Assembly (NCBI RefSeq): GCF_016654005.1
Contig: NZ_JAEPWN010000002.1
Coordinates: 124,001-188,000, forward strand
Source of the DNA: Brevundimonas nasdae
GTDB taxonomy: Bacteria > Pseudomonadota > Alphaproteobacteria > Caulobacterales > Caulobacteraceae
Reading direction: 5' to 3'
Length of the DNA stretch: 64,000 bases
Shown: piece by piece, positions 8,628 to 17,995 of the stretch
Layout of the letters: every line of letters starts with the position of its first letter
Position numbering within the stretch: the stretch's first letter is position 1
Position numbers and translations under genes: made by a program
Notes under the pieces: generated by a model
Seen by the model: only the letters and a program-made list of their open reading frames with translations
Databases searched by the model: none
Told to the model about the DNA's origin: nothing

Positions 8628-10915
8628 CGCTCCGCCATCTTCCATTGCCGGAGCAATGAACCGAACAGATTGACGTAGTCGTCCGTCCACGGACGAACGC
8701 CTGTCCGCTCCAGCGTCCGCCAGCGCCCATCCGCGCGATAGGGGGCAAGTGCGGCTTCAGACTTGCCGATGATCAGCGCTTCGGTCGAGGCCTCCGACAT
8801 GCCTGGCCCGTCCTTACGTTCGAAATATATCTGATGCAGGTTCGGGACGTTCAGCGCCTGGGCCGCCGCCTCTGCGGGCAGAGTGATCTCAAGGTTCCGG
8901 TTCGACAGGTGCAGCACCACGACCCCGTCGGGTTTAAGCAGACGCAGATAGCCCTTGATCGCCTCGACCGTCAGCAGGTGTGTCGGCACGGCGTCAGACG
9001 TGAAGGCGTCGATCACCAGCAGGTCATAGGTTCCCGCAGGCTCCCGCTCCATCGTCAGACGCGCGTCGCCCAGAACTGTTCGGACGGGACCATCGGCGCA
9101 GCCATTGATGAAGCTGAACCACTTGGGATCCCGTGACAGGCGGTCCACCATCGGGTCGATTTCGAAGAAGGTCAGCCGGTCCTCGGCCCGTTTATAGGCG
9201 GCCATGGCGCCCGATCCCTGCCCCACAACGCCGATCACGGCGCCCTCGGGATGGCGTTCCTGGGTCTTGAGCGCCGACTGCCCCAGAGGCGTGCTTTTGG
9301 CGTAGTAGAGGGTGGGCGCGCACCGATGCGAAGCCTCCATCGACTGGGCGCCATGCAGGGTCGTGCCGTGCATCAGCACATGGATCCGTCCGCCCAGAGC
9401 CTGATCCTGCGTCGTCGCCACGCGCATCACGCCAAAGAAGCTGCGCTCCGTCAGGTCCCAGTCATAGCCGCGCGCGATATGCAGCCCCGACCAGACCATG
9501 GTCGCCAGCGCAATGGCGAACAGCAGCGCCCGATCCCGCACAAGAAACGCGATGACGGCAGCGATGCCCAGAATGCCCTGCGCAATCCGGGGCGTCTCGC
9601 CCGCGGGGACCATGGCCCTGAAATCGGGATTGTAGCGCATGATCTCCAGCAGGACCGGCGGCGCCAGTGCGATGGCCAGCGCGCCGAGGAAACAGATGAT
9701 CTGCCACGGCTTGAAGGCGTCGCGTCCCCACGGGCGCAACAGGACCGCTGCGACCAGGACGATCGGATACTCCCAGACCATGTTGAAGATGACGGGCGCG
9801 ATCAGGGCGTTGAACACGCCTCCGACGACGCCGCCGAACGACAGCAGCAGATAGAATTCGGTCAGGCGATCGGGGGCTGGCCGTCGCGCCGCCAGACGCT
9901 GGTGGCACATCAGGGCTGTGAAGAAGAAGGCCGCCAGATTGACGAAGAACACCAGCGCCCACTCGCCAGTGCGAAACGCGATCATCGCCGCGCACAGGGC
10001 CGCCGCCGCCCCGTGGAACGCCAGACCTATGTGCGGCGGGATGAATGGCCGCGACTGGAAGGCGATGACAAAGGTCAGCAGATAAAGCGCCAACGGGATG
10101 ACCCAAAGGAAGGGGGCCGAGGCCACATCGGTCGACAGGTGCGCGGTCACGCCCAGCATCAGGCTGGACGGCGCCGCCGCCAGCAGGACCAGCATCCCCT
10201 TCTCCCGCCATGAGATCGGCGGGCTGACGGCCAACGTGGCGGGTTCGGGCGCCGCCTCCGCACGCCGCCGCCACACCACCAGCGACAGGCCGATCACCAT
10301 CAGCAGGAACAGGGCGTAACCGCCGCTCCACCCCCAACGCTGCCCCGACAGGCTGGCCAGCGGCTCGATCAGCACCGGATAGGCCAGCAAGGCCAGGAAG
10401 CTGCCCAGGTTGGACGCCGCATAGAGGACATACGGGTTTTTGCCGTCGGCGTGGCCCGCCCGCACCCGCGCATACCAGGCCTGCAACAGGGGCGCAGTCG
10501 CCGACAGGATGGCGAACGGGGCTCCGATCGACAGAGCCAGCGTGCCCAGCAGCCAGGCTACAGGCGCCGCCGGGTCAGGATCGCCCAACAGGCCGTTGAT
10601 CTTCAGCGGCAGGAACAGGGCCGCCAGCAACAGCAGGCCCACATGCACCATGACCTGGGTTCGGATCGACCCGATCCGCTGCAGCAGGTGGGCATAGCCA
10701 TATCCCGCCAGCAACGCGGTCTGGAAGAAGACCATCGACGCGTTCCACACCGACGGCGAACCGCCCAGCGTCGGCAGCACCAGCTTGGTCACCATCGGCT
10801 GAACCACGAAGACCAGACAGGCCGAGGTGAAGATGGCGACGGCGAACAGGATCGGTGTCGACCGATCCCGTTTCATTTCCGAGACTGGCGTTGGAGCGTC
10901 CGCGAAATCGGTCAT
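8624..10915 (-). CDS. Membrane protein fused to a spermidine-synthase-like domain
   Basis: The 763-residue protein has about a dozen hydrophobic segments in residues 15-520 and a C-terminal Rossmann methyltransferase-like domain. The SAM-type loop [13 protein letters not shown] lies near residue 560, followed by the acidic [10 protein letters not shown], then [18 protein letters not shown] and a [10 protein letters not shown] strand. This matches the family of transporter-like membrane proteins fused to polyamine aminopropyltransferase folds. The typical putrescine-binding acidic cluster is not obvious, so true spermidine synthase activity is doubtful. Its ATG region is divergent from pncC, and its 3' end overlaps ispDF convergently. 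Confidence 0.85.
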   Translation of the reverse strand: MTDFADAPTPVSEMKRDRSTPILFAVAIFTSACLVFVVQPMVTKLVLPTLGGSPSVWNASMVFFQTALLAGYGYAHLLQRIGSIRTQVMVHVGLLLLAALFLPLKINGLLGDPDPAAPVAWLLGTLALSIGAPFAILSATAPLLQAWYARVRAGHADGKNPYVLYAASNLGSFLALLAYPVLIEPLASLSGQRWGWSGGYALFLLMVIGLSLVVWRRRAEAAPEPATLAVSPPISWREKGMLVLLAAAPSSLMLGVTAHLSTDVASAPFLWVIPLALYLLTFVIAFQSRPFIPPHIGLAFHGAAAALCAAMIAFRTGEWALVFFVNLAAFFFTALMCHQRLAARRPAPDRLTEFYLLLSFGGVVGGVFNALIAPVIFNMVWEYPIVLVAAVLLRPWGRDAFKPWQIICFLGALAIALAPPVLLEIMRYNPDFRAMVPAGETPRIAQGILGIAAVIAFLVRDRALLFAIALATMVWSGLHIARGYDWDLTERSFFGVMRVATTQDQALGGRIHVLMHGTTLHGAQSMEASHRCAPTLYYAKSTPLGQSALKTQERHPEGAVIGVVGQGSGAMAAYKRAEDRLTFFEIDPMVDRLSRDPKWFSFINGCADGPVRTVLGDARLTMEREPAGTYDLLVIDAFTSDAVPTHLLTVEAIKGYLRLLKPDGVVVLHLSNRNLEITLPAEAAAQALNVPNLHQIYFERKDGPGMSEASTEALIIGKSEAALAPYRADGRWRTLERTGVRPWTDDYVNLFGSLLRQWKMAER

Positions 10916-10955
10916 GCCTCTGGTTAGAACCCGGTTCGGCGATTATGAAAAGCAC

Positions 10956-11444
10956 ATGTTCCCCGATGACATTCAGCAACTGGCGCAACAGATTGTCGCG
11001 GCGTCCACCGCGCGAGGGTTGATGCTGGCGACAGCCGAGAGCTGTACGGGCGGTCTGGTCGCCTCGGCCATCACCGCCGTTCCCGGCTCCTCTTCTGCGC
11101 TCGACCGGGGCTTCGTCACCTACAGCAATGAGGCCAAGAGCCAGATGCTGGGCGTCCGCCAGACCACGCTGATGGCCCACGGCGCGGTGTCGGAAGAAAC
11201 CGCGCGAGCCATGGCCGAAGGCGCCGTCTCCAACTCCCGCGCAGAAATCAGCGTCTCGGTCACCGGCATCGCGGGGCCCGGCGGCGGTTCGGACGACAAG
11301 CCGGTCGGGCTGGTTCATTTCGCGTCTCAGGGGCCAAAGGGCCTGACGCACGTCCAGAAACGGTTCGGCGACATTGGTCGTGACGCCATTCGCATGGCCA
11401 GCGTCCGCACCGCCCTGTCGATGCTGGCGGATCAACTGGGGTGA
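10956..11444 (+). CDS. pncC: CinA C-terminal family, nicotinamide-nucleotide amidase
   Basis: The protein is 162 residues, the length of a stand-alone CinA C-terminal domain, which deamidates NMN to nicotinate mononucleotide in pyridine nucleotide salvage. Family motifs are MLATAESCTGGLVASAIT, the YSNEAKSQMLGV strand, GAVSEETARAMAEGA and VTGIAGPGGGS. I took ATG at 10956 because the conserved domain begins there; the frame is open upstream to 10827 but would cover the start of the divergent membrane gene. Its stop overlaps the GTG of tusA (GTGA). Confidence 0.9.
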   Translation: MFPDDIQQLAQQIVAASTARGLMLATAESCTGGLVASAITAVPGSSSALDRGFVTYSNEAKSQMLGVRQTTLMAHGAVSEETARAMAEGAVSNSRAEISVSVTGIAGPGGGSDDKPVGLVHFASQGPKGLTHVQKRFGDIGRDAIRMASVRTALSMLADQLG

Positions 11445-11695
11445 ACCAACCCATCATTGTCGACGCGCGCGGTCACCGCTGCCCCACGCCCAGCCTGAAA
11501 CTGCAGAAGGCCATGGCCGACGCCGCGCCGGGTGTGCGTTTCGTCCTGCTGGCGACCGACGCAATGGCGCGCATCGATGTGCCGTTCATGATGAGCCAGA
11601 AGAACGGACGCCTTGTCGAAATCCAGGACATCGACGGCGTCCTGCACCTCACCGTCGAGAGCGGACCCGCGACGCCCGACGCTCGGACAGATTGA
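11441..11695 (+). CDS. TusA-family sulfur carrier protein
   Basis: The 84-residue protein has the TusA fold signature: DARGHRCPTPSLKLQKAM with the active cysteine C14 in the CPTP motif, then a strand-rich half ending in a hydrophobic strand. TusA proteins pass persulfide sulfur for tRNA thiolation, molybdenum cofactor or other uses. The GTG start sits in a 4-base overlap with pncC, so the two are coupled. The last 47 bases overlap the convergent YihY gene, so the two 3' ends are read on both strands. The exact role is unknown because several TusA-like proteins exist per genome. Confidence 0.85.
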   Translation: MNQPIIVDARGHRCPTPSLKLQKAMADAAPGVRFVLLATDAMARIDVPFMMSQKNGRLVEIQDIDGVLHLTVESGPATPDARTD

Positions 11696-12608
11696 CGACC
11701 TCTGCGGGCGCTTCTTCGGGCACGCGCCGGGCCTTGTCGGCGATCTCCATCTCGGTGGCGAATGCGCCGCCATAGAAGATGGCGTTCACGTTCCACGACA
11801 GCCAGATCAGCAGGACCACCACGGCGCCCACCGATCCATAGGTGGCGCCCAGCGGCGCGATCTGCTCGACATAGATGGCGCACAGCCATGACGACACGAC
11901 CGACATGCAGGTTGCGACCACGCCGCCCGTGATGGCCGGAACCCAGGCCACCGGCGTCGTATGGCTCATGGCATAGCGATAAAGCATGGTCAGCCCGATC
12001 ACGAGGCCGATGGCCGGCAGGGCCGAATCGAACGGCATGAACCGCCCCTGTTCGGCGACCGCGCCCGTTGCATTTGCGGCATGGGCCATGATCCGAACCG
12101 TCACGACGGCGCCCGACACCACGGTGAACAGCGCAAAGGCGAAGACGGCGACGAAAAACGCCAGCAGGTTGAACTTGAAGAACCCATGCGGCTCTGTCTC
12201 GTCGTGGATCAGGTTCAGCCCGGCCAGCAGAGCCTTGAAACCCCGGTGCGCCGCATAGGCGCCGACGAACAGGGCGAATGCGCTTTGGGCCGACACCGTC
12301 CGCGCTGAGGCGTTGCTCAGCCGCGTGATCTCGCTCTGGAAAATGTTCTGCGCAGCGCTGGGCAGCAGATCCGACAGAGCCGTCGCCTGGGCGCTGACTT
12401 CATTGATCGACAGGCCCAGCTTGTAGAAACCGATCAGGATGGCGATGGCCGGAAACACGGCCAGCAGCGCAAAAAACGACACCCCGCCCGTGTAGAGCAT
12501 CACGTCCCGGCCCCAGCTGCGCGTGAAGGCCCGGACCGCAAGGCCGCCCCAGAATCTGGGCGCCTTCAGCACCGAACGGGTCAGATTGTCACTCAAGCCG
12601 GTCCCCAC
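11649..12608 (-). CDS. YihY/UPF0761 (BrkB-like) integral membrane protein
   Basis: The 319-residue protein has about six transmembrane segments and the family pattern TGGVSFFALLAVFPAIAILIGFYKLG early, HDETEPHGFFKFN in the middle and LLIWLSWNVNAIFYGGAFATE near the end. This is the YihY family, formerly described as BrkB or wrongly as RNase BN; its molecular function is not established. The arginine-rich tail RRASRVRSRR is encoded over the end of tusA. Start taken at 12608 (MGTGLSDNLTRS); a later in-frame start is possible since the N-terminus before the first membrane segment is not conserved. Confidence 0.88.
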   Translation of the reverse strand: MGTGLSDNLTRSVLKAPRFWGGLAVRAFTRSWGRDVMLYTGGVSFFALLAVFPAIAILIGFYKLGLSINEVSAQATALSDLLPSAAQNIFQSEITRLSNASARTVSAQSAFALFVGAYAAHRGFKALLAGLNLIHDETEPHGFFKFNLLAFFVAVFAFALFTVVSGAVVTVRIMAHAANATGAVAEQGRFMPFDSALPAIGLVIGLTMLYRYAMSHTTPVAWVPAITGGVVATCMSVVSSWLCAIYVEQIAPLGATYGSVGAVVVLLIWLSWNVNAIFYGGAFATEMEIADKARRVPEEAPAEVVNLSERRASRVRSRR

Positions 12609-12796
12609 AACCGTTACGCCAAGCGGCGGAACCTAGCGGATTCCCGCGCTCAAGGAAGTCGCAACCGCGTGAATGTTCCCGTATTGGGACGTTCGTCCAC
12701 GACATAACTTCCTTAAGCATAGCATCCCTATGGTCCGCGCGCGGTCCAGGCGGTATGGGCGCGTTGGGACGGGGGCGTCCCCTGGAGACGATCTGC

Positions 12797-14104
12797 TTGG
12801 CTTTCGACGCGCGTGTATTGATCCTGGCGGCCGATGACGGTCGGATCGGGCCGCTGGCCGAGGGACTGGATGCGCTGGGCTGGCGCACCGTGACCGCTCG
12901 CGATCTGGCTTCCGCCGCCGCCACGCTGCAGGACTTCCCCCTGGAAGCGGCCATCATCGACATCGCTTCTTTTGCGCCTGACGCGGCCCTGCGCCTGCGC
13001 GCCGCCGCCGAACCGCGCCGCCTTCCGGTTCTGGTCGTCGGCGCAAGACCTGACACCGTCGAAGGCGCTGATCTGGTCATGTCCGCGCCGCCGCACCCGG
13101 CTCAGGCCGCCCTGCGGCTGGAGCAGCTGGTCCGCGCCTCCATCGCCGAAGAGGAATATCACCTCCGCACCACGACCTTCTCCCTGCGCGGCGTCGATTT
13201 GACCGCCCGCCCGGAGGGCGAAGCCCCCTTGCGCATCCTGGCGGCCGGGTCGGCGGACCGGCGCTTCCTGGCCCTGTCCAATCTTTTGACCGCCCAGGGG
13301 GTCGAGGTGATCGCTGCGCCGACGCCTTACACCGCCTTCGACTATCTGCACGAAAGCCCGTTCGACGCCGCCGTCCTGTGGGGGGCGGAGGATCACGCCC
13401 CTGCCCTGTCCATCGCCTCGGGCATGAAGCGGAACACCCGCCTCTATCACATCCCCTTGATGCTCTATCTGCGCGGCCAGACCGAGATGGGGTTGTCGGA
13501 GCTGTTCAATCGCGGATTCGCCGACGTCGCAGCCGCCGACACGCCCGAGGATGAAACGGCCGAGCGTCTGCTGGCGTTAGCGGCGGCCCATCGTCGCCAC
13601 CTGTCGATCCGCCGGACGCTGGATTCGGTGCGCAGCCTGGATGTGATGGACCCCACGACAGGCCTGTTCACCCCTGAGCTGTTCGCCGCCCACCTGGGCC
13701 GCATCGCCGAAGGCGCCCGCGCGCGCCGTCGTCCCCTGTCGGTCTGCGTCCTGCGTGTTCGAGAAACCGAGGCCGTCGCCTGGGCGCGCCAGGGCAGCTG
13801 GCTGGATCGGGCCATGCCCCAGATCGGGGCGATGGTGTCGCGTCTGGTCCGCATCGAGGACACGCCCGCGCGTCTGGCCAAGGAAGTGTTCGCCCTGGCT
13901 CTGCCCGCCACCCATGCCGCCCAGGCCCGGCTGGCCGCTGAACGCATCGCCGCCGTCATCGGCTGCACCGCGTTTGACGCAGGCGCCGACCGCTCGCCCT
14001 TCGTGGCCGAGTTCGATGTGGGCGTCGCTGAAATGCGCGAAGGCGAAGCCCCCGGCGCCCTGCTGGAACGCGCGTCCGCCGATCTGTTCGAACGGACGCG
14101 CTAG
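12797..14104 (+). CDS. popA: PopA-like c-di-GMP receptor (REC-REC-degenerate GGDEF)
   Basis: The architecture is two receiver-like domains followed by a GGDEF-like domain, as in PleD and PopA of Caulobacter. The first receiver keeps the acidic start LILAADD and a phosphoacceptor-like aspartate in AAIIDIAS; the second has lost acidic residues. The C-terminal domain starts DPTTGLFTPELF; its GGDEF signature is replaced by AKEVF (361-365), while the inhibitory-site motif RIED (352-355) sits exactly five residues before it. That combination predicts a protein that binds but does not make c-di-GMP. In Caulobacter PopA then delivers CtrA to ClpXP. I chose the TTG at 12797, 9 bases after GGAG; an in-frame ATG at 12755 would add 14 residues. 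Confidence 0.8.
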   Translation: MAFDARVLILAADDGRIGPLAEGLDALGWRTVTARDLASAAATLQDFPLEAAIIDIASFAPDAALRLRAAAEPRRLPVLVVGARPDTVEGADLVMSAPPHPAQAALRLEQLVRASIAEEEYHLRTTTFSLRGVDLTARPEGEAPLRILAAGSADRRFLALSNLLTAQGVEVIAAPTPYTAFDYLHESPFDAAVLWGAEDHAPALSIASGMKRNTRLYHIPLMLYLRGQTEMGLSELFNRGFADVAAADTPEDETAERLLALAAAHRRHLSIRRTLDSVRSLDVMDPTTGLFTPELFAAHLGRIAEGARARRRPLSVCVLRVRETEAVAWARQGSWLDRAMPQIGAMVSRLVRIEDTPARLAKEVFALALPATHAAQARLAAERIAAVIGCTAFDAGADRSPFVAEFDVGVAEMREGEAPGALLERASADLFERTR

Positions 14105-14124
14105 ATCAACCGCAGGCGGGGCGC

Positions 14125-17100
14125 CTACGCCCCCGCCACCCGGGCCAGGTCGGCCGTGATCCCTTCCGCCACCTTCAGCCGGTCCTCTGCCGTCGGCCAG
14201 TCGCCTGACACCACGATCTTCTGATCCGGCCTGATCTTCCAGAACGCCTGGTTCTTCTGGATCAGCCCCACCAGCCCGACGGGGTTGGGGAAACTGTTGT
14301 CACGCAGGGTCAGCACGGCGCCGCGCGGGCCGATGTCGATCTTCTCGATACAGGCCTTGCGGCAGTTCGCCTTGATGCCGACGATCTTCAGCAGTTGCTG
14401 CGCCTCGTCCGGCAGCGGGCCGAACCGGTCGATCAGTTCAGCAGCCAGGGCTTCGCGGTCCTCGGCCTGTTCGGCGTCGGACAGGCGTCGATAAAGGCTT
14501 AGACGCACGTTCAGGTCTGGGACGTAGTTCTCTGGAATCAGAACAGAAGCGCCCACATTGATCGACGGCGACCAGCCGCGATCCACCGCTCCCGGCTCGC
14601 CGTTTTCGCGCAGCTCGGCGACCGCGTCCTCCAGCATCTGCTGGTACAGTTCGACGCCGACCTCGCGGATGTGGCCCGACTGTTCATCGCCCAGCAGATT
14701 ACCGCCGCCGCGCTGATCCAGATCGTGGCTGGCCAGTTGGAACCCGGCTCCCAGATTATCCAGCGACTGCAGCACCTGCAGCCGCCGCTCGGCCGACAGG
14801 GTCATCGGCTTGACCGCATCGGTGGTCAGATAGGCGAAGGCGCGCGCCTTGGAACGCCCGACCCGTCCGCGGATCTGATAAAGCTGCGCCAGACCGAACA
14901 TGTCGGCGCGGTGCACCACCAGCGTGTTGGCCGTGGGAATATCCAGCCCGCTCTCCACGATGGTGGTCGAGACCAGCACGTCGTATTCGCCGTCGTAGAA
15001 GGCGCTCATGACCTCCTCCAGTTGGGTCGCGCTCATCTGGCCGTGGCCCACGACGAACTTCACCTCCGGCACCTGCTCGCGCAGGAACTTCTCGATGTCC
15101 GGCAGGTCCTTCAGGCGCGGCGCGACATAATAGGCCTGACCGCCGCGATATTTCTCGCGCAGCAGGGCCTCGCGCACCAGCACAGGGTCCCAAGGCGTGA
15201 CGTAGGTCCGCACCGCCAGACGGTCGACCGGCGGCGTGGCGATGATCGACATCTCGCGGATGCCCGACAGCGCCATCTGCAGCGTGCGCGGGATCGGCGT
15301 CGCGGTCAGGGTCAGCAGATGCACGTCGGCGCGCAGGGTCTTCAGCTTCTCCTTGTGCTTGACGCCGAAGTGCTGCTCCTCATCCACGATCACCAGGCCC
15401 AGATCACGGAACCCGACCTGTTCCGACAGCACCGCATGGGTGCCGACGACGATCTCGACCGAACCGTCTTTCAGCCCCTGCCGCGTCTCCGCCGCCTCCT
15501 TCGACCCCACCATCCGCGACAACTGCCGCACCTTCACCGGCCAGCCGGCGAAGCGTTCGGTGAAGGTCTTGAAGTGCTGGCGCGCCAGCAGGGTCGTGGG
15601 CGCGACAATGGCCACCTGCTGGCCCGTCATGGCCACGACGAAGGCCGCCCGCAGCGCCACCTCGGTCTTGCCGAAGCCGACATCGCCGCAGATCAGGCGA
15701 TCCATCGGCGTGCCCTTGCCCAGGTCTTCCAGCACATCGCCGATGGCGTTCAACTGGTCGTCCGTCTCCTCGTAGGGGAAGCGGGCGCAGAACTCGGCGA
15801 ACAGGCCGGATGGCGGAACCACGGCTTCGGTTTCACGCAGCGCACGTTTGGCCGCCAGCGCGATAAGCCCCTCGGCCATCGCCCGCAGGCGTTCCTTGGC
15901 CTTGGCCTTGCGCGCCTGCCAGCCAGCGCCGCCCAGCCGGTCCAGCTGCGCGCCTTCCGAGTCCGAGCCGTATCGGGTCAGAAGATCAATGTTTTCAACC
16001 GGCAGATAGAGCTTACTCTCACCGGCGTACAACAGCTCCAGGCAGTCGTGCGGCGCCTGCTGGATGTCCAGCGTCTTCAGCCCCTCATACCGCCCGATGC
16101 CGTGATCCAGGTGCACGACCAGATCGCCGGTCGTCAGGGCCGAGGCTTCGGCCAGGAAGTTCGACGCCCGCCGCTTCTTCCTTGGCCGCGCCAGACGATC
16201 GCCCAGGATGTCCGTCTCACAGATCACCGCCACGTCGTCGGTGACGAACCCATGCTCCACCGGCAGCACGCCGCGCAGGTAGATGTCCTTGGGCGCATTC
16301 TGGACGTCGTCCCAGTCGCGCACGGCGACGATGTGATCCAGCCCGTGGTCCGCCAGCATGGTCGCCAGACGGTCAGACGAACCCTCTGTCCACGACGCGA
16401 ACAGAACGCGCTTGCCCTCGCTTTTCAAAGTCTGGGCGTGGGCGGCGACGGCCTCGAACAGATTGACGCTGTCCTGGGCCCGCTCCGCGCCGAACGTGCG
16501 ACCCAGCCGTCCGCCTGCATCCTCTCCACCGCTGGAGAAGGGCGTGAAGCGCCGCACAGCACGACCGGCCAGGGCCTGGTTCCAGTCGCCTTCCTCCAGG
16601 TACAGCCGTTTTGGCGGCAGGGCGCGATTGGCGCTGGCCCCGCCCTTGGTCTTGGCGGCCTCTGCCCGCGCCTCATAGGCGTCAGCGACGAGATCCCAGC
16701 GCTCGCTGCGCGCCGTCTCGACCTGATTGTCCAGGAAGACCTGCGCCTGATCCGGCAGGTAGTCGAACAGGGTGTCCAGCCCATCGTAGAACAGCGGCAG
16801 CCACTGCTCCATGCCCTGGCGTCGCGCGCCCTCGCTGATGGTGGCGTACAGCGGGTCGTCGCCCGGCGCCCCGAACAGGTTCAGGTATCCCGTGCGGAAC
16901 CGCGAGATGGCTTCCTTGTCCAGCAGGGCTTCGGACACAGGCGCCAGGGCGACCGCCTTCATCTGTCCGGTCGAACGCTGGGTTTCGGGATCAAAGGTGC
17001 GGATCGATTCCAGCTCGGAGCCGAACATGTCCAGACGCACCGGCTCGGCGAAGCCGGGCGGGAAGACATCCACCACCCCGCCGCGCACCGCGAATTCGCC

Positions 17101-17571
17101 GCGCTCGGATACGGTCGAGGCGCGGACATAGCCATTGGCGGCGAAGTACCGCTCCAGCGCCTGGATATCCAGATCACGCCCGACCTTGGCGTCGAAACCC
17201 GCCAGCGTCGTCACCGACCGGGGCGGCGTGCGCTGCATGGCCGCCGACACCGTGGTGACCACCAGAACCGGCGCATCGTCAGGCTTGCGCTGCGCCAGCC
17301 GCGTCAGGGTCGCCATGCGTTGGGCGGCGATCCCGGCGGTCGGGCTGAGCCGGTCGTAAGGCAGGCAATCCCATGCCGGATATTCCAGCACTTCAATATC
17401 TTGCGTGAAGAACTGAAACGCCTGAACGAATGCCCCCGAACGCTGATAATCGCGTGCGACGAACAGGCCGACGCCGCCCGACGCCTTGACCCGTTCGGCG
17501 ACGATCAGGGCGTCAAGGCCTTCCGGCGCGCCGCCCAGCTCCGCGTCGGTCCGATGCACCTGCGCGTCCAT
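14125..17571 (-). CDS. mfd: Transcription-repair coupling factor Mfd
   Basis: Mfd removes RNA polymerase stalled at DNA lesions and recruits UvrA. The 1148-residue protein has the UvrB-like N-terminal half, the RNA polymerase interaction domain around the DLVVHLDHGIGRYEGL sequence, and a superfamily 2 motor with Walker A GDVGFGKTEVALRAAF, DEEQHFGV box, TLTATPIPRTL and the QIRGRVGRSKARAFAYL motif VI. The C-terminal TRCF domain follows. Length is usual for the family. Its ATG overlaps the sdhE stop by one base (TGATG), an arrangement with recG nearby that is typical of the group. Confidence 0.97.
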   Translation of the reverse strand: MDAQVHRTDAELGGAPEGLDALIVAERVKASGGVGLFVARDYQRSGAFVQAFQFFTQDIEVLEYPAWDCLPYDRLSPTAGIAAQRMATLTRLAQRKPDDAPVLVVTTVSAAMQRTPPRSVTTLAGFDAKVGRDLDIQALERYFAANGYVRASTVSERGEFAVRGGVVDVFPPGFAEPVRLDMFGSELESIRTFDPETQRSTGQMKAVALAPVSEALLDKEAISRFRTGYLNLFGAPGDDPLYATISEGARRQGMEQWLPLFYDGLDTLFDYLPDQAQVFLDNQVETARSERWDLVADAYEARAEAAKTKGGASANRALPPKRLYLEEGDWNQALAGRAVRRFTPFSSGGEDAGGRLGRTFGAERAQDSVNLFEAVAAHAQTLKSEGKRVLFASWTEGSSDRLATMLADHGLDHIVAVRDWDDVQNAPKDIYLRGVLPVEHGFVTDDVAVICETDILGDRLARPRKKRRASNFLAEASALTTGDLVVHLDHGIGRYEGLKTLDIQQAPHDCLELLYAGESKLYLPVENIDLLTRYGSDSEGAQLDRLGGAGWQARKAKAKERLRAMAEGLIALAAKRALRETEAVVPPSGLFAEFCARFPYEETDDQLNAIGDVLEDLGKGTPMDRLICGDVGFGKTEVALRAAFVVAMTGQQVAIVAPTTLLARQHFKTFTERFAGWPVKVRQLSRMVGSKEAAETRQGLKDGSVEIVVGTHAVLSEQVGFRDLGLVIVDEEQHFGVKHKEKLKTLRADVHLLTLTATPIPRTLQMALSGIREMSIIATPPVDRLAVRTYVTPWDPVLVREALLREKYRGGQAYYVAPRLKDLPDIEKFLREQVPEVKFVVGHGQMSATQLEEVMSAFYDGEYDVLVSTTIVESGLDIPTANTLVVHRADMFGLAQLYQIRGRVGRSKARAFAYLTTDAVKPMTLSAERRLQVLQSLDNLGAGFQLASHDLDQRGGGNLLGDEQSGHIREVGVELYQQMLEDAVAELRENGEPGAVDRGWSPSINVGASVLIPENYVPDLNVRLSLYRRLSDAEQAEDREALAAELIDRFGPLPDEAQQLLKIVGIKANCRKACIEKIDIGPRGAVLTLRDNSFPNPVGLVGLIQKNQAFWKIRPDQKIVVSGDWPTAEDRLKVAEGITADLARVAGA

Positions 17572-17909
17572 CAGCCGATCCCCTTGCTGACCTCGGCGGC
17601 CACATGCGCGCGCATGAAGGTCCGCAGCCTGGCCATCACCGGCGTCTCGAACTCGGGCGGCGTCGGATCACGTTCGATGATCCAGCCGTAAAGCCACTGA
17701 TCCTCTTCATTGATCAGCCGCTCATACTCATCCAGCTCGGCATCGCTCAGGGTCGGCGCCACCTGATCCGAGAATGGACCCAGCACCATGTCGGCCTCAC
17801 GGAAGCCCCGCCGCCATGAGCGGAACTGGATGCGGCCCAGCCGCTGCCGGCGTTCGGGGGTCATTTCGTCGCCACTTTCGCTTGGGGGACGCGCGTCGAT
17901 TTCGGCCAC
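17571..17909 (-). CDS. sdhE: FAD assembly factor SdhE for succinate dehydrogenase
   Basis: SdhE (DUF339) helps attach FAD covalently to the succinate dehydrogenase flavoprotein. The 112-residue protein has the family signature QFRSWRRGFREADMVLG, matching the conserved RGxxE core, and the later EDQWLYGWIIERDPTP segment. The GTG at 17909 is preceded by AAGGA with a 5-base gap, which favours it over the in-frame ATG at 17864, although the extra N-terminus is longer than in E. coli SdhE. Overlap with mfd is one base. The gene is divergent from recG, 86 bases apart. Confidence 0.92.
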   Translation of the reverse strand: MAEIDARPPSESGDEMTPERRQRLGRIQFRSWRRGFREADMVLGPFSDQVAPTLSDAELDEYERLINEEDQWLYGWIIERDPTPPEFETPVMARLRTFMRAHVAAEVSKGIG

Positions 17910-17995
17910 AAGAATCCTTGCCCGGTCCAGACTTTCAAACAGGTTGGGTCAAATAGCGTCCCCGGAGCCACTTCGCCACCCGTGATGGTCACGCT

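Noticed and set aside
14671..17691. Very long open frame antisense to mfd (over 1000 codons)
   Set aside because: It mirrors the mfd codons; its composition is rich in Arg/Gln/His as expected from the reverse reading of a GC-rich gene, and it shows no known motif.
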